Virus record (IMG/VR): IMGVR_UViG_3300028315_000511
Span: 1-28,373 of that record
Direction: 5' to 3' (one strand)
Length of the DNA: 28,373 nucleotides
Source: a virus
This document shows, piece by piece, positions 15,764 to 23,088 of this stretch. Position numbers and translations under genes: made by a program. Numbering within the stretch: the first letter of the stretch is position 1; each line of letters begins with the position of its first letter. The notes below the pieces were generated by a model. It saw only the letters and a program-made list of their open reading frames with translations, searched no databases and was not told the origin of the DNA.

Positions 15764-18120
15764 TGCGGCGTCCCCGTGCCTACGGGCAGGCTCTCATTGA
15801 CGGGCTCATTGCGGTTCACGAGCGTCGGCCTTCCGCCTCCCGAGCTTCCGTTCGACCCGCCCCCGGGCGCGGCGTTCTGCTGGCGGTCCGCCTGGAAGCG
15901 CTCGGCCGCCTGGAGGATCTGCGCCTGGCGCTGCGCCTGCGCGGCCTGGCGCGCCAGCATCCCCAGGTAGATGCTGAGCCGCTGCTGCTCCTGGGACGAG
16001 AGCGTCTGCGCAGGCGTCTGCCCCATCTCGTCGGGCTCCTGCAGCAGTTCCCGGATCTTCTGGGCATGCGCATCGAAATCGCCCTCAGCGGGCGGCCCCT
16101 GCGGGACCTGGCCTTGGAGGATCAGTTGGAGGGCCTCTTCTGCGCTGACGGGGGCCTCGCTCGACTGCGGCTGCGGCTCGTTCCAGTATTTCTCGGACAT
16201 CTGGCCGAGGCTCGCGGTGTAGTCCGAGATCACGCGGTAGACCGAATCGGGCGTCGAGAGCCCGAGCTGGATCATGAGCGGGTTGGCCGCGAGATTCAGG
16301 ATCTCGACCAGGGCGCTCTGGAGAGCCAGCTTGCTCGAGTTGAGCACGTTCGCATGGAAGTCAAAGTGATAGTCCCGGAGGTCGTCCGCGCGCTCGATCT
16401 CGACGAAGGGGTCCTCTCCCGGCTTCGAGATCCCCACCACGCGGATCTTCTTGCGCTCGGGCAGGTAGTGGCGGTCCAGCGCGTACATGGTCCGGAAGAT
16501 CTGGAGCAGGCCCTTGAAGTAGCGCCGCAGGATCCGCTCGGGGCGCGCTTCGCCCTGCGCGAGCACCTGCTGGATGCCACTCGAGGTGCGCAGCGCCGAG
16601 CTCTTCCCCGCCGGAATGCGGCCGAGCTGCAGGTCTCCGATCGAGACGAGCTTCTCCTCCAGGCTCTCCCCGAGGGCGATGAGGTTCGAGCCGACTGCGG
16701 TAGACTGCGCCTGGAGTCGCTGCGGCACGAGATCCTTGGAGGGATCCTGCACGGGAATGCCTACGCCTGGGCCGATCCGGATGTCCTCGGGTTTGAGGTT
16801 GCTCGACTGCCGGTAGAGAAACCACGGGAAGAGTTCGAACATTCCCGCGTCGGACATCGCGTTGAAGATGGTGGCCTGGAAGTCGTGCATGGACTCCATG
16901 AGCTCCGGGAGGCCCATGCCGCGCCAGGTGCCCTGGACCGGGATCATGACCGCATGCGCGATCGGACGCCGGGGAGGGATCTGCGGGCACTCCTCCGTGA
17001 GCGGCCGGGCGCGGAGCAGGAATCCGGGTCCCGCCAGCAGCACCGTCCAGACCACATCGAGGCCGCCCCAGGTGTCGAAACAGATGAGGCGCTTCATCTG
17101 GGCGTGATCCTCATCCGCGTCCTCGGACGTGCTCGACTCCTGGCCGCGGAGCGAGCGACGCTGGCGGTCCAGCTCGCGGTCCGAGTCCGACCAGTCGCGC
17201 CAGCCCTCGATGCCCTCGAGATCGGATTCCTGCGTCAGGTCATAGAAGCCGTACTCGATTCCCCGGAGGATCTCGTCCCGAGTCGGATAGTCCACGAGGA
17301 TGACGTGAGGCGCCCCCCCGGGATTGCTCGGTCCTGGGGGCTGAAGATTCAAAGCCCAGGCGGGCGCCAGCACGTCCTCCCAATCGTAGACCATGCTGCA
17401 CGGCCCGCGGTACGTCTCCGCGTCCGACTCGATCTGCATGATCGTTCCGGGCCGGTCCTCGTCCGTGTAGAACCGGACGAGGTACTCCTGATCGCCCTGA
17501 GAGACCTCCCAGTCCCAGCCGTCCGAGCCCTCCATGGGACGCCAGCGCCCCGGCGTGAAAGCCCGCTCGACGAGCTGCTGGAAGTAGCCGACGGGAGGAA
17601 TTCCCATCGGAATCGGTCCGAACTCGCGCACCAGCAGGATCTTGCGGACTTCTTTCACCCAGCGCGTGAGGGCTGTGAACTCACCATCCCGTGAGAAGTT
17701 CATCGCGGATTGCTGGACGAGATCCTCTCCGTCCTGCTCGATGAAAAACTGGTGATCGAGGAGCTGGTCTACCTTGCGCTCGCGATCCGCGTTCTCTTTC
17801 ACGAGAGCGCGCGCGTTCACCATGGGCCGCGTCGCCATGGCCGAATTCTGGAGCGTGTCCTCGGTGCGCAGAACCGCCGTGAGGATATCGGGAAGCTGGA
17901 TGTTCGAGGACCCCGGGAAGGGCTCATCCACAGGGACGTCCACCTGCATCATCTTGGCGTAGCGCTGCTGCCGGAGGGACTTCTCGATCTCCCGAGAGCG
18001 GTCGTCTTCCTCGAAGAAGGTCCGAACGCGCTCGACGATCTGGTCCTTCGAGGTCTCCCCGAGGGGGACAGGCTGCGGGCGCGGGCGCGTTCTCATGGGA
18101 ATCTGAGCCGGCGCCGTCAT
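15760..18120 (-). CDS. Portal protein
   Basis: A 786-residue protein, close to the P22 portal (725 residues). The ATG overlaps the preceding stop as ATGA, with GGAG five bases upstream; a larger open frame before it is antisense-like. Features are the N-terminal helical stem, F-P-G-S-S-N-I-Q-L-P at about 74-83, a Cys/Trp-poor wing domain rich in D/E/W, a helix-rich stretch from 470 to 650 that fits the portal stem and crown, and a Gln/Gly-rich disordered tail (720-780). It forms the dodecameric channel for packaging and ejection. The order terminase-portal-scaffold-capsid supports it. Confidence 0.82.
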   Translation of the reverse strand: MTAPAQIPMRTRPRPQPVPLGETSKDQIVERVRTFFEEDDRSREIEKSLRQQRYAKMMQVDVPVDEPFPGSSNIQLPDILTAVLRTEDTLQNSAMATRPMVNARALVKENADRERKVDQLLDHQFFIEQDGEDLVQQSAMNFSRDGEFTALTRWVKEVRKILLVREFGPIPMGIPPVGYFQQLVERAFTPGRWRPMEGSDGWDWEVSQGDQEYLVRFYTDEDRPGTIMQIESDAETYRGPCSMVYDWEDVLAPAWALNLQPPGPSNPGGAPHVILVDYPTRDEILRGIEYGFYDLTQESDLEGIEGWRDWSDSDRELDRQRRSLRGQESSTSEDADEDHAQMKRLICFDTWGGLDVVWTVLLAGPGFLLRARPLTEECPQIPPRRPIAHAVMIPVQGTWRGMGLPELMESMHDFQATIFNAMSDAGMFELFPWFLYRQSSNLKPEDIRIGPGVGIPVQDPSKDLVPQRLQAQSTAVGSNLIALGESLEEKLVSIGDLQLGRIPAGKSSALRTSSGIQQVLAQGEARPERILRRYFKGLLQIFRTMYALDRHYLPERKKIRVVGISKPGEDPFVEIERADDLRDYHFDFHANVLNSSKLALQSALVEILNLAANPLMIQLGLSTPDSVYRVISDYTASLGQMSEKYWNEPQPQSSEAPVSAEEALQLILQGQVPQGPPAEGDFDAHAQKIRELLQEPDEMGQTPAQTLSSQEQQRLSIYLGMLARQAAQAQRQAQILQAAERFQADRQQNAAPGGGSNGSSGGGRPTLVNRNEPVNESLPVGTGTPQ

Positions 18121-18464
18121 GCGATCTCCAGGATGCCGAGAGGAAGGTTGCGGACGAAGCGCTCCGCGGTGCCGTCCGTCATCTGGCGCCCGCTGCACTC
18201 CTCCATGTAGAGCAGCCCCGCGCGCTTCCAGAGGACCGGGAGGTCCGCGGGCTTCGGGTCGCAGGCAGCGCAGATCGTGTGCTCCGAGAAGGAGCCGTCC
18301 CGGTGCTGGAGGCGAAGATACCGGGCGCTCGGGTCCCGGCGTCCCCACTGAAGCACGCGGCGCGTCCGGGGATCCAGGCGCACGACTTCCCGGCAGGGTT
18401 TGTCGCAGAGCGCGCAGGCCCCGGGCACCTTCGGCTTCAGAGCGGGAACTTCATCTTCGGGCAC
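18117..18464 (-). CDS. Zinc-binding small protein
   Basis: A 115-residue protein from a GTG with AGGAG eleven bases upstream. It has CALCDKPC at about 17-24 and ICAACDP at about 64-70, a two-knuckle zinc site, with a beta-hairpin (YLRLQHRDGSFSEHT) between. The end is amphipathic. It overlaps the previous zinc gene by 28 nt and the portal start as ATGA. One of a series of small zinc proteins between terminase and portal; role unknown. Confidence 0.6.
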   Translation of the reverse strand: MPEDEVPALKPKVPGACALCDKPCREVVRLDPRTRRVLQWGRRDPSARYLRLQHRDGSFSEHTICAACDPKPADLPVLWKRAGLLYMEECSGRQMTDGTAERFVRNLPLGILEIA

Positions 18465-18667
18465 TGCGCCTGAAACTCCTCATCGATCGCTTCCAGTCGC
18501 TCCGTGAAGAGCGCGGCGACCTCGGCGTGAAGGGCGTCGATCTGCTGCTGGCGGGAGTCCACGAGCCCCGCGCACGCCTCGCAGTAGTCGAGCGCACGCT
18601 GCCGGCCCCGCTTCTGCGTCTGCGCGCAGAGCTCGTGGCAGCCATCGCAGACCGTGGCCTGGCTCAC
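18437..18667 (-). CDS. Zinc-ribbon small protein
   Basis: A 76-residue protein starting at GTG (GTGA overlap). It has CDGCHELC at 7-14 and YCEAC at about 28-32, so the pattern is a short zinc knuckle, followed by a charged helix from residue 38. It is the second of the neighbouring zinc proteins and is not a copy of the first. Short length and tight coupling suit a phage assembly or regulatory factor; role unknown. Confidence 0.55.
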   Translation of the reverse strand: MSQATVCDGCHELCAQTQKRGRQRALDYCEACAGLVDSRQQQIDALHAEVAALFTERLEAIDEEFQAQCPKMKFPL

Positions 18668-18873
18668 TTGTAGACGCCCGTCCCGAGCACGGCCTTGCGC
18701 CGCGGCTGGACCGCCGGGAGCGCCTTGCGGGGCTTCTCGTAGGACTTGGGACCCATGCCGACCGTACCCTTGCGGGGCATGAAGATCCCACCGGACTCGC
18801 CGACCTTGCGGCGCGTCTGTCCGGCAATGACCTTCCGGGCCTCTTCCATCATGGGCTGGTGTCGGATCTTCAC
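18664..18873 (-). CDS. Small basic protein
   Basis: A 69-residue Lys/Arg-rich protein from a GTG that overlaps the tiny basic gene upstream (GTGA). Pattern K-x-G-x-x-G and several RK pairs suggest nucleic-acid or capsid binding. No domain recognised. Its position between packaging genes and the zinc proteins is the only clue to its job. Confidence 0.5.
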   Translation of the reverse strand: MKIRHQPMMEEARKVIAGQTRRKVGESGGIFMPRKGTVGMGPKSYEKPRKALPAVQPRRKAVLGTGVYK

Positions 18874-18998
18874 TTCCCCTTCCCCTTCTTGCCCTTGATG
18901 TACATTCCGGGCTTGCCCTTCTTCATCGTCCGGGTGCCTTCCTTGGCTCCCTTCTTGGGGCCCCTCGAGAGCGGACCCTTCTTTCCGTCGGTCGGCAT
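18870..18998 (-). CDS. Tiny Lys/Gly-rich basic protein
   Basis: A 42-residue protein, about half Lys, Arg and Gly, containing GPKKGAKEG and KGKKGKGK. The start is well supported: AAGGAG lies seven bases upstream, inside the end of the large terminase gene. Its stop overlaps the next start as GTGA. Composition predicts a disordered polycation, perhaps for nucleic acid or capsid contact. It is too short for routine gene callers. Confidence 0.55.
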   Translation of the reverse strand: MPTDGKKGPLSRGPKKGAKEGTRTMKKGKPGMYIKGKKGKGK

Positions 18999-19001
18999 CG
19001 T

Positions 19002-20720
19002 CTATCTCCTTGCGTAGGACACGCCCCGCGTAGGGTAGTGCCGGATGGGCGTCTGGATGGTTCGGCCGCCCTGGACCAGGGCGGAGAACCTCGGCTCATC
19101 GTTGCAGAAGTACCGCAAGATGGCCGGATAGTCGTCGTTTTTCTGCTTGGCCTTTTGCTTCTGGTCCTTGTCCGTCCCGGCGCGCCAGTCCTCCCACATG
19201 AAGCGCTTCATCTGGTATATGGCGTTCGTGCACCGGGGGTGAAAGATCAGCCTCGGCCGGCCCGTGTCGTGATCGGGCCGGAGGAACTGGTCCACGAGCT
19301 CCCGGCCCACGTCCGAGGACTGCGCAGGCTCGCAGTAGAGCCCCGCCGCATCGAACTCGTCGAGCCAGGTCCGGTCCCGGATGGCCCCGGAGGGATTCTG
19401 CGCCATGCGCGGGTCCACCAGCCGCCGCACCGTGCGCAGGCCGAGCTCTTCCTCCATGGCCTCCACTTCGGCGCGGAGCTGCACCGGGTCTCCCTTGCAG
19501 TCGAGATCCGCAATGACACAGTAGTCGTCGTTCGGGTCCACACCGATCCAGGCGCTCATGTGAGGCTTTCTCGGATGCGGGTCCAGGACCCAGATCACGG
19601 GCCAGCCCCGGTTCCATCCGAACTCCTCGACATGACAGTACGTCACCGCATCCTCGCTTCCGCAGGTGAGGCACTTGTTCTCGAGCACTGGACTGTCTTC
19701 TCCGCAGGTGAAGCACCAGCCGCGCGGGGTATCGGTGAAGAGCTCGTGCACGCGGTTCGAGAAGCGCACCTGTTGCCCGAAGATGCGAACGCGCTTTTGT
19801 CGCTCGTCCATCGTCGCCATATGCTCAGCGACGGCCGCCTGGTTCAGGTGGATGTTGTCGGTCGTGTGCAGCTCGAAGCACTCGTATCCGTCTACCTTGC
19901 TCGGAGAGCCCTCGGTGCCCTTTTCGTAGATCTCCTCATAGAGCCAGTCCACGTTGATCGAGGGGTCGTCGGGCCAGGTCATCGCGAGCGCAAGCCATCC
20001 GTTTGCGGACATCACGCGGATCTTGTTCTCGTTCCAGATCGGGAGTGTCGGGGGCTCGTCGAAGAGCACGAAGTGACAGTGCGCAGAGGCGAAGTCTTCG
20101 GGCTTCTGATCGTAGCTGAAGAACTGAATCGTAGACTCGCCCATGATCTCGTCGATATTCTCGGGGTTTCGGTAGAGCACGCGCAGGGTGCGGCTCTTCG
20201 CCGACCAGGATCGCTCCCACTCGCCATCGATGAGACACGTTCTCGGGATGAGGCCCCAGTGCCCGAGCTTGCCTCCGATCTCATCCGATCCGTTCCAGGA
20301 GTTCCACCGGAGTTTCGGGAGAATTGTAGGCTCGAGGATGTTCACGAGGGACTGGCAGATGATGCGGCCGTTCACGGGGCCGCGGAGCTGCTTCATGTAC
20401 TTCTCTTCGTACTGCCGCAGCGAATGCGGGATCACGCCCGTCGCCTGAATGACGCCTTCGGCGAGCATCCCTGTGGTTTTGGAGCTGCGATTTCCCCCGA
20501 ACATGGCGCGCATGAACGCGGGAGAGGCGTGCATGGCCTCGACCTTGGGGGAGGCGGGCATGTAGTAGAGAAGCTGGTTCTCGCGCTTGTCGTCCTCGAC
20601 AGTGCGGAAAGCGATCTTCATGATGCGGCGGAAGTCCGCATCCGAGAGCTGGTTCAGATGACCGGGCTCGAGCCTCTTCAGGTCGAAGTCGGCGGGGATG
20701 ATGTCGCGGGGCTCGCTCAT
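19002..20720 (-). CDS. terL: Large terminase subunit (ATPase-nuclease)
   Basis: A 572-residue DNA-packaging motor. The N-terminal ATPase has a Walker A-like FGGNRSSKT (residues 74-82; Ser80 where most have Gly) and Walker B FVLFDE (217-222). Residues 336-353 hold two CxxC pairs (CFTCG at 336-340, CLTCGS at 350-355), a zinc ribbon between the two domains that most terminases lack. The nuclease follows: D380, D395 and D405 in WIGVDPNDDYCVIADL, D436 in RRLVDPRMA, and NDDYP near 528-532. The ATG overlaps the small terminase stop as ATGA. It cuts and drives DNA into the head through the portal. Confidence 0.9.
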   Translation of the reverse strand: MSEPRDIIPADFDLKRLEPGHLNQLSDADFRRIMKIAFRTVEDDKRENQLLYYMPASPKVEAMHASPAFMRAMFGGNRSSKTTGMLAEGVIQATGVIPHSLRQYEEKYMKQLRGPVNGRIICQSLVNILEPTILPKLRWNSWNGSDEIGGKLGHWGLIPRTCLIDGEWERSWSAKSRTLRVLYRNPENIDEIMGESTIQFFSYDQKPEDFASAHCHFVLFDEPPTLPIWNENKIRVMSANGWLALAMTWPDDPSINVDWLYEEIYEKGTEGSPSKVDGYECFELHTTDNIHLNQAAVAEHMATMDERQKRVRIFGQQVRFSNRVHELFTDTPRGWCFTCGEDSPVLENKCLTCGSEDAVTYCHVEEFGWNRGWPVIWVLDPHPRKPHMSAWIGVDPNDDYCVIADLDCKGDPVQLRAEVEAMEEELGLRTVRRLVDPRMAQNPSGAIRDRTWLDEFDAAGLYCEPAQSSDVGRELVDQFLRPDHDTGRPRLIFHPRCTNAIYQMKRFMWEDWRAGTDKDQKQKAKQKNDDYPAILRYFCNDEPRFSALVQGGRTIQTPIRHYPTRGVSYARR

Positions 20721-21376
20721 GTCTTTTCCGGAAGCGCGTTCACGTCGATCGGCTCTTTGATGCGCTTCTGGGGCCACATCCCCGCAGGTCGCTCCAGCTG
20801 TCCGCCCTCGCTCGCGACCCAGCCGCGCTGGCGGGCCTCTTCCAGCATGGCCGGGAGGAGCTCGTGGAGGTGGCGGCGGTCCTCGACGCGCAGAATCTGG
20901 GTGGGCTCGCCGAGGATGAGGTTCCGAGACTGGATCAGGTTCTGCGCGGCACGGGCGAGCTCGGAGACGGTGGCCTGGGCGGCGCGCTTGTCCGTGATGT
21001 GCTCGAGAAGGATGCGGGCCTTCTGGTTCAGCAGCTCCGCCATGGTCTTGGGGGCTACGGCCTTCATGAGCGCGAGCTCTCGCTCCTGCTCGAGCTGGGC
21101 CTGCGTCTTGGCGTTGCTCGCGGTCTTGCGCCCGGCGACGGGGTTTTTCCCGAGGCACTTCTTGATCTCGGTCCAGTACGTCTGAGCCGTTCCCGGCTTG
21201 ATGCCGAGCATGCGGGCGCACTGCGGAATGGTGCGCACTGGCTCCGTCTCGAGGCGGATCTGGTAGAGATTCCGCAGACGCATCGGGAGCTTCTCGATGT
21301 CGTCAGGGTCCACGCGCGCGAGCGCGGGCGGACGCGTGGCGCGGTCCTCGACCTCGGTCGAGCTGGGCTTCGGCAC
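20717..21376 (-). CDS. terS: Small terminase subunit (probable)
   Basis: A 219-residue DNA-recognition partner of the large terminase, coupled to it by ATGA. The GTG start is preferred because it lies downstream of a candidate promoter, though its ribosome site is weak; the frame continues upstream. Residues about 30-75 (PMRLRNLYQIRLETE, TIPQCARMLGIKPGTAQTYWTEIKK) form a helix-turn-helix for packaging-site binding; 85-165 are a helical oligomerisation part; the last 50 probably contact the large subunit. The call rests on position and HTH, since small terminases vary greatly. Confidence 0.68.
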   Translation of the reverse strand: MPKPSSTEVEDRATRPPALARVDPDDIEKLPMRLRNLYQIRLETEPVRTIPQCARMLGIKPGTAQTYWTEIKKCLGKNPVAGRKTASNAKTQAQLEQERELALMKAVAPKTMAELLNQKARILLEHITDKRAAQATVSELARAAQNLIQSRNLILGEPTQILRVEDRRHLHELLPAMLEEARQRGWVASEGGQLERPAGMWPQKRIKEPIDVNALPEKT

Positions 21377-21422
21377 TAGGTGGAGTTCATGGCCTTCGAG
21401 GCTCTTCTCCCTGCTTGCGCTG

Positions 21423-21452
21423 AGGATACGGAAGAGTCCGATGGGATGGCAA
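21423..21452 (-). promoter_or_regulatory. Candidate late-operon promoter
   Basis: On the minus strand TTGCCA is followed after 18 bp by TATCCT, a 5/6 match to the -35 and a 4/6 match to the -10 of sigma-70 promoters. It points into the small terminase gene and so could drive the whole virion operon. The divergent ribbon-helix-helix gene begins just to the right. Found by eye; single sites of this strength arise by chance. Confidence 0.35.
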
Positions 21453-21506
21453 CCCGTGGGGTCCTGGGGACTTGCGGATGGGCCGCCCATATGCCAGCTT
21501 TGCGGC

Positions 21507-21659
21507 ATGGATGAGCCCTCCAAGATGACGATCCGACTTCCGGAGCCGCTGCACGTCGAGGCGAAGCTGGCGGCCGTTCGGGCGCGTCTGTCGCTTGAGC
21601 GCTGGGTGCGCGAGGCGATCGAAGCAAAGCTGAAGCGCGAGCAGAGGAAGAAGTCATGA
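21507..21659 (+). CDS. Ribbon-helix-helix (Arc/HicB-like) regulator
   Basis: A 50-residue protein. MTIRLPEPLHVEAKLAA at 7-23 gives the strand then first helix, and LSLERWVREAIEAKLKRE at 28-45 the second helix, the ribbon-helix-helix DNA-binding pattern. The ATG at 21507 or the one at 21525 could be used; neither has a strong ribosome site. It lies divergent from the terminase operon across about 130 bp, so it may repress either side. Dimeric repressor function is inferred from the fold. Confidence 0.62.
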   Translation: MDEPSKMTIRLPEPLHVEAKLAAVRARLSLERWVREAIEAKLKREQRKKS

Positions 21660-21685
21660 CCAAGGAGCAGGGGAAGAAGCCGTGA
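21639..21685 (+). repeat. Tandem 15-base coupling repeat with tiny frame
   Basis: GAGCAGAGGAAGAAG at 21639-21653 recurs as GAGCAGGGGAAGAAG at 21665-21679 with one mismatch, each followed by YCRTGA, a stop overlapping a start. Between them ATG (21656) opens a nine-residue frame, MTKEQGKKP, that ends where the next gene starts with GTGA. The repeats look like duplicated translation-coupling linkers. Confidence 0.6.
21656..21685 (+). CDS. Nine-residue leader minigene
   Basis: ATG overlaps the previous stop (TCATGA) and the frame ends as CCGTGA, where GTG begins the following membrane protein. It encodes MTKEQGKKP. The peptide itself is unlikely to act; passing ribosomes would be delivered to the next start. 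No conservation can be seen from one sequence. Confidence 0.35.
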   Translation: MTKEQGKKP

Positions 21686-21864
21686 TTGCAACTGCCATAA
21701 CGGGTTTGGTCTGCACGATCATCGGAGCATGGATTGGATACCGCAGTGGCTTCCAGGATGGAAGAATGGCCGAGTTCTGCTGCTGGGAATCGAGCCTCGA
21801 ACTCGTGAGCGATCAGTCTGCAGCGGAGGCGCGCGGCGCATACCGGAAAAGCCAGGAGTTGTGA
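21682..21864 (+). CDS. Small membrane protein
   Basis: A 60-residue protein from GTG. Residues 2-19 (IATAITGLVCTIIGAWIG) form one membrane segment; the rest is polar and acidic with CC at 33-34, probably in the cytoplasm. No signal cleavage motif. The gene overlaps the leader minigene by 4 nt. Function unknown; small membrane proteins of phages often affect superinfection or lysis, but nothing here decides that. Confidence 0.55.
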   Translation: MIATAITGLVCTIIGAWIGYRSGFQDGRMAEFCCWESSLELVSDQSAAEARGAYRKSQEL

Positions 21865-21867
21865 TCC

Positions 21868-22143
21868 ATGACCAAGGAAGAGCGGATTGCGGATCTCGAG
21901 GCGAAGTTCCTGGCGTTTCGTGAGGCGGCGGTTGCTTTTGAAGATGAAGTAGGATGGGCTGAGTTTCACTGGCCTAAAAATCGCATCTATAACAGCAGAC
22001 ATGATCCCGCTTACCTCAGCGGTCCGACCACGTCTGCCGTGGCTGCGAAGGTGCTGGAGCTCAAATTCACGGAAGTGCATCGCCTGGGCGCACGAAGCGA
22101 TACGGAACTTTACCCGGATCCTCGTGAGAACCGCCCAGAGTAG
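21868..22143 (+). CDS. Hypothetical protein
   Basis: A 91-residue protein beginning MTKEERIADLEAKF, a short helix, followed by an aromatic and acidic middle (FEDEVGWAEFHWP). No domain recognised. The first 15 bases of the gene match those of the upstream minigene start in 13 positions. It lies 3 bp after the membrane protein and 2 bp before the XRE gene, so it belongs to the same transcript. Confidence 0.55.
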   Translation: MTKEERIADLEAKFLAFREAAVAFEDEVGWAEFHWPKNRIYNSRHDPAYLSGPTTSAVAAKVLELKFTEVHRLGARSDTELYPDPRENRPE

Positions 22144-22145
22144 GC

Positions 22146-22472
22146 ATGGCGCGGCGGTACCGGCCGTACCGGGCGAACTACACGACGCGCGGGAAGGCCA
22201 AAAACACGGTCAAGAAGTACCACCCGCCGAGTGGTCTGCGCGACGCGAGACTGGCGCTGGGCTGGTCGCAGAGCAAGCTGGCCAAGAAGGTGGGCGTGCA
22301 CCGCGAGACGATCACGCGCATGGAGATGCAGGGCTACATGCCGCGGCGAAAGACGTGGGAGAGGATCCTCAAGGTCATGCGACTCGGATACGATGACCTC
22401 TACACACTTTTCGGTAAGAACTCGGCGCTGCGACGTGAGATTGCGCAGCTCAAGAAGGAGCTCGGGAAGTGA
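22146..22472 (+). CDS. XRE-family helix-turn-helix regulator
   Basis: A 108-residue protein with a basic N-terminal arm (1-28) and an XRE-type helix-turn-helix at about 31-63: LRDARLALGWSQSKLAKKVGV is helices 1-2, then HRETITRMEM the recognition helix. The remainder is helical and ends QLKKELGK. Its last codons coincide with the AAGGAGCTCGGGAAGTGA linker, which starts the next gene by GTGA. It likely regulates this cluster or the terminase side; target unknown. Confidence 0.75.
   Translation: MARRYRPYRANYTTRGKAKNTVKKYHPPSGLRDARLALGWSQSKLAKKVGVHRETITRMEMQGYMPRRKTWERILKVMRLGYDDLYTLFGKNSALRREIAQLKKELGK
22455..22472 (+). repeat. Coupling linker copy 1 (short)
   Basis: The 18 bases AAGGAGCTCGGGAAGTGA hold a ribosome site, eight bases of spacer and a GTGA stop/start. 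The same sequence ends the two longer linkers in this cluster. Here it forms the end of the XRE gene and the start of the Ntn-hydrolase gene. Confidence 0.7.
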
Positions 22473-23050
22473 GCATCATCTGCGCGATGACCGACCCGAA
22501 AACGCGTTCGGTATGGGTTGGATCCGATACCCAGACCTGCAGCAACTCTGACCTCATCGTCGACCGAACGACTCCAAAGTGGGATTTCGGCGGGGAATGG
22601 GCCATCGGAAGTGCAGGGAATCCCGCAGCGCGACAAGCCGCGGGTCGGATTCTCTGCGCGGACCTGGAACAATCCATGCATGAACTTTGCTCGGGCATCC
22701 ATGACGAGTTGAAGCGCATTGGATGGGATTCGCGCTCCTCGGACGGGGATCCTCCATTCCTCAACCTCGGAATGGTCGTGGTTCGGAAGGGCCTCATTTA
22801 TGAACTCGAGCCTGCGACCATTGGAGTCTGGCCCGTCGATTCCGACTTCATCGCGATTGGGAGCGGCTGTCGGTTCTCTTACGGGGCATGGGCCGCACTG
22901 CGGAATCTTCCGCAAAGCAAATCCCACCCTCGATGGACTCTCACGCAATGCATCGAAGCGGCCATCGAATACAACACGAGTTGCGGCGGGATCGCCTGGG
23001 TGAGTGAGATTAAGACGGACATTCCAGAGAAGCCGGAGGGTGGGAAATGA
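22469..23050 (+). CDS. Proteasome/HslV-like Ntn-hydrolase
   Basis: A 193-residue protein matching the small proteasome-type Ntn-hydrolases. After Met removal, Ser2 would be the nucleophile (HslV has Thr1). Then come a VWVGSDT strand (15-21, the GGD-G-Q position of HslV), K37 as likely catalytic Lys, the buried FGGEWAIGSAGN (40-51), and FIAIGSGCRFSYGAWAAL (127-144), equivalent to HslV's LIAIGSGG followed by a helix. The last helix, IEAAIEYNTSCGG, also fits. Start is GTG after AAGGAG. It may act as peptidase or amidase; no HslU-like ATPase is near. Assignment is by motif order. Confidence 0.7.
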   Translation: MSIICAMTDPKTRSVWVGSDTQTCSNSDLIVDRTTPKWDFGGEWAIGSAGNPAARQAAGRILCADLEQSMHELCSGIHDELKRIGWDSRSSDGDPPFLNLGMVVVRKGLIYELEPATIGVWPVDSDFIAIGSGCRFSYGAWAALRNLPQSKSHPRWTLTQCIEAAIEYNTSCGGIAWVSEIKTDIPEKPEGGK

Positions 23051-23088
23051 AGTTCCGGGAGCAGGTTCCGAAGGAGCTCGGGAAGTGA
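23035..23088 (+). repeat. Coupling linker copy 2 with 13-base insertion
   Basis: The linker begins GGAGGGTGGGAAATGA, continues with a 13-base insertion relative to copy 3, then GGTTCC and AAGGAGCTCGGGAAGTGA. It overlaps the end of the Ntn-hydrolase gene, a 13-residue minigene, and the start of the next gene. Outside the insertion the two copies differ at only a single base in 41. Confidence 0.7.
23047..23088 (+). CDS. 13-residue linker minigene
   Basis: ATG overlaps the Ntn-hydrolase stop as ATGA and the frame ends AAGTGA where the next GTG begins. It encodes MKFREQVPKELGK. The AAGGAG inside it serves the next start. The peptide probably has no job of its own and the frame may only carry ribosomes onward. 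Confidence 0.35.
   Translation: MKFREQVPKELGK

Noticed and set aside
15763-17694. Long plus-strand open frame opposite the portal gene
   Set aside because: Antisense of the portal, no domain and Arg/Leu-rich composition.
19038-21185. Long plus-strand open frame opposite the terminases
   Set aside because: Antisense of the large terminase with its Walker and nuclease motifs on the minus strand.
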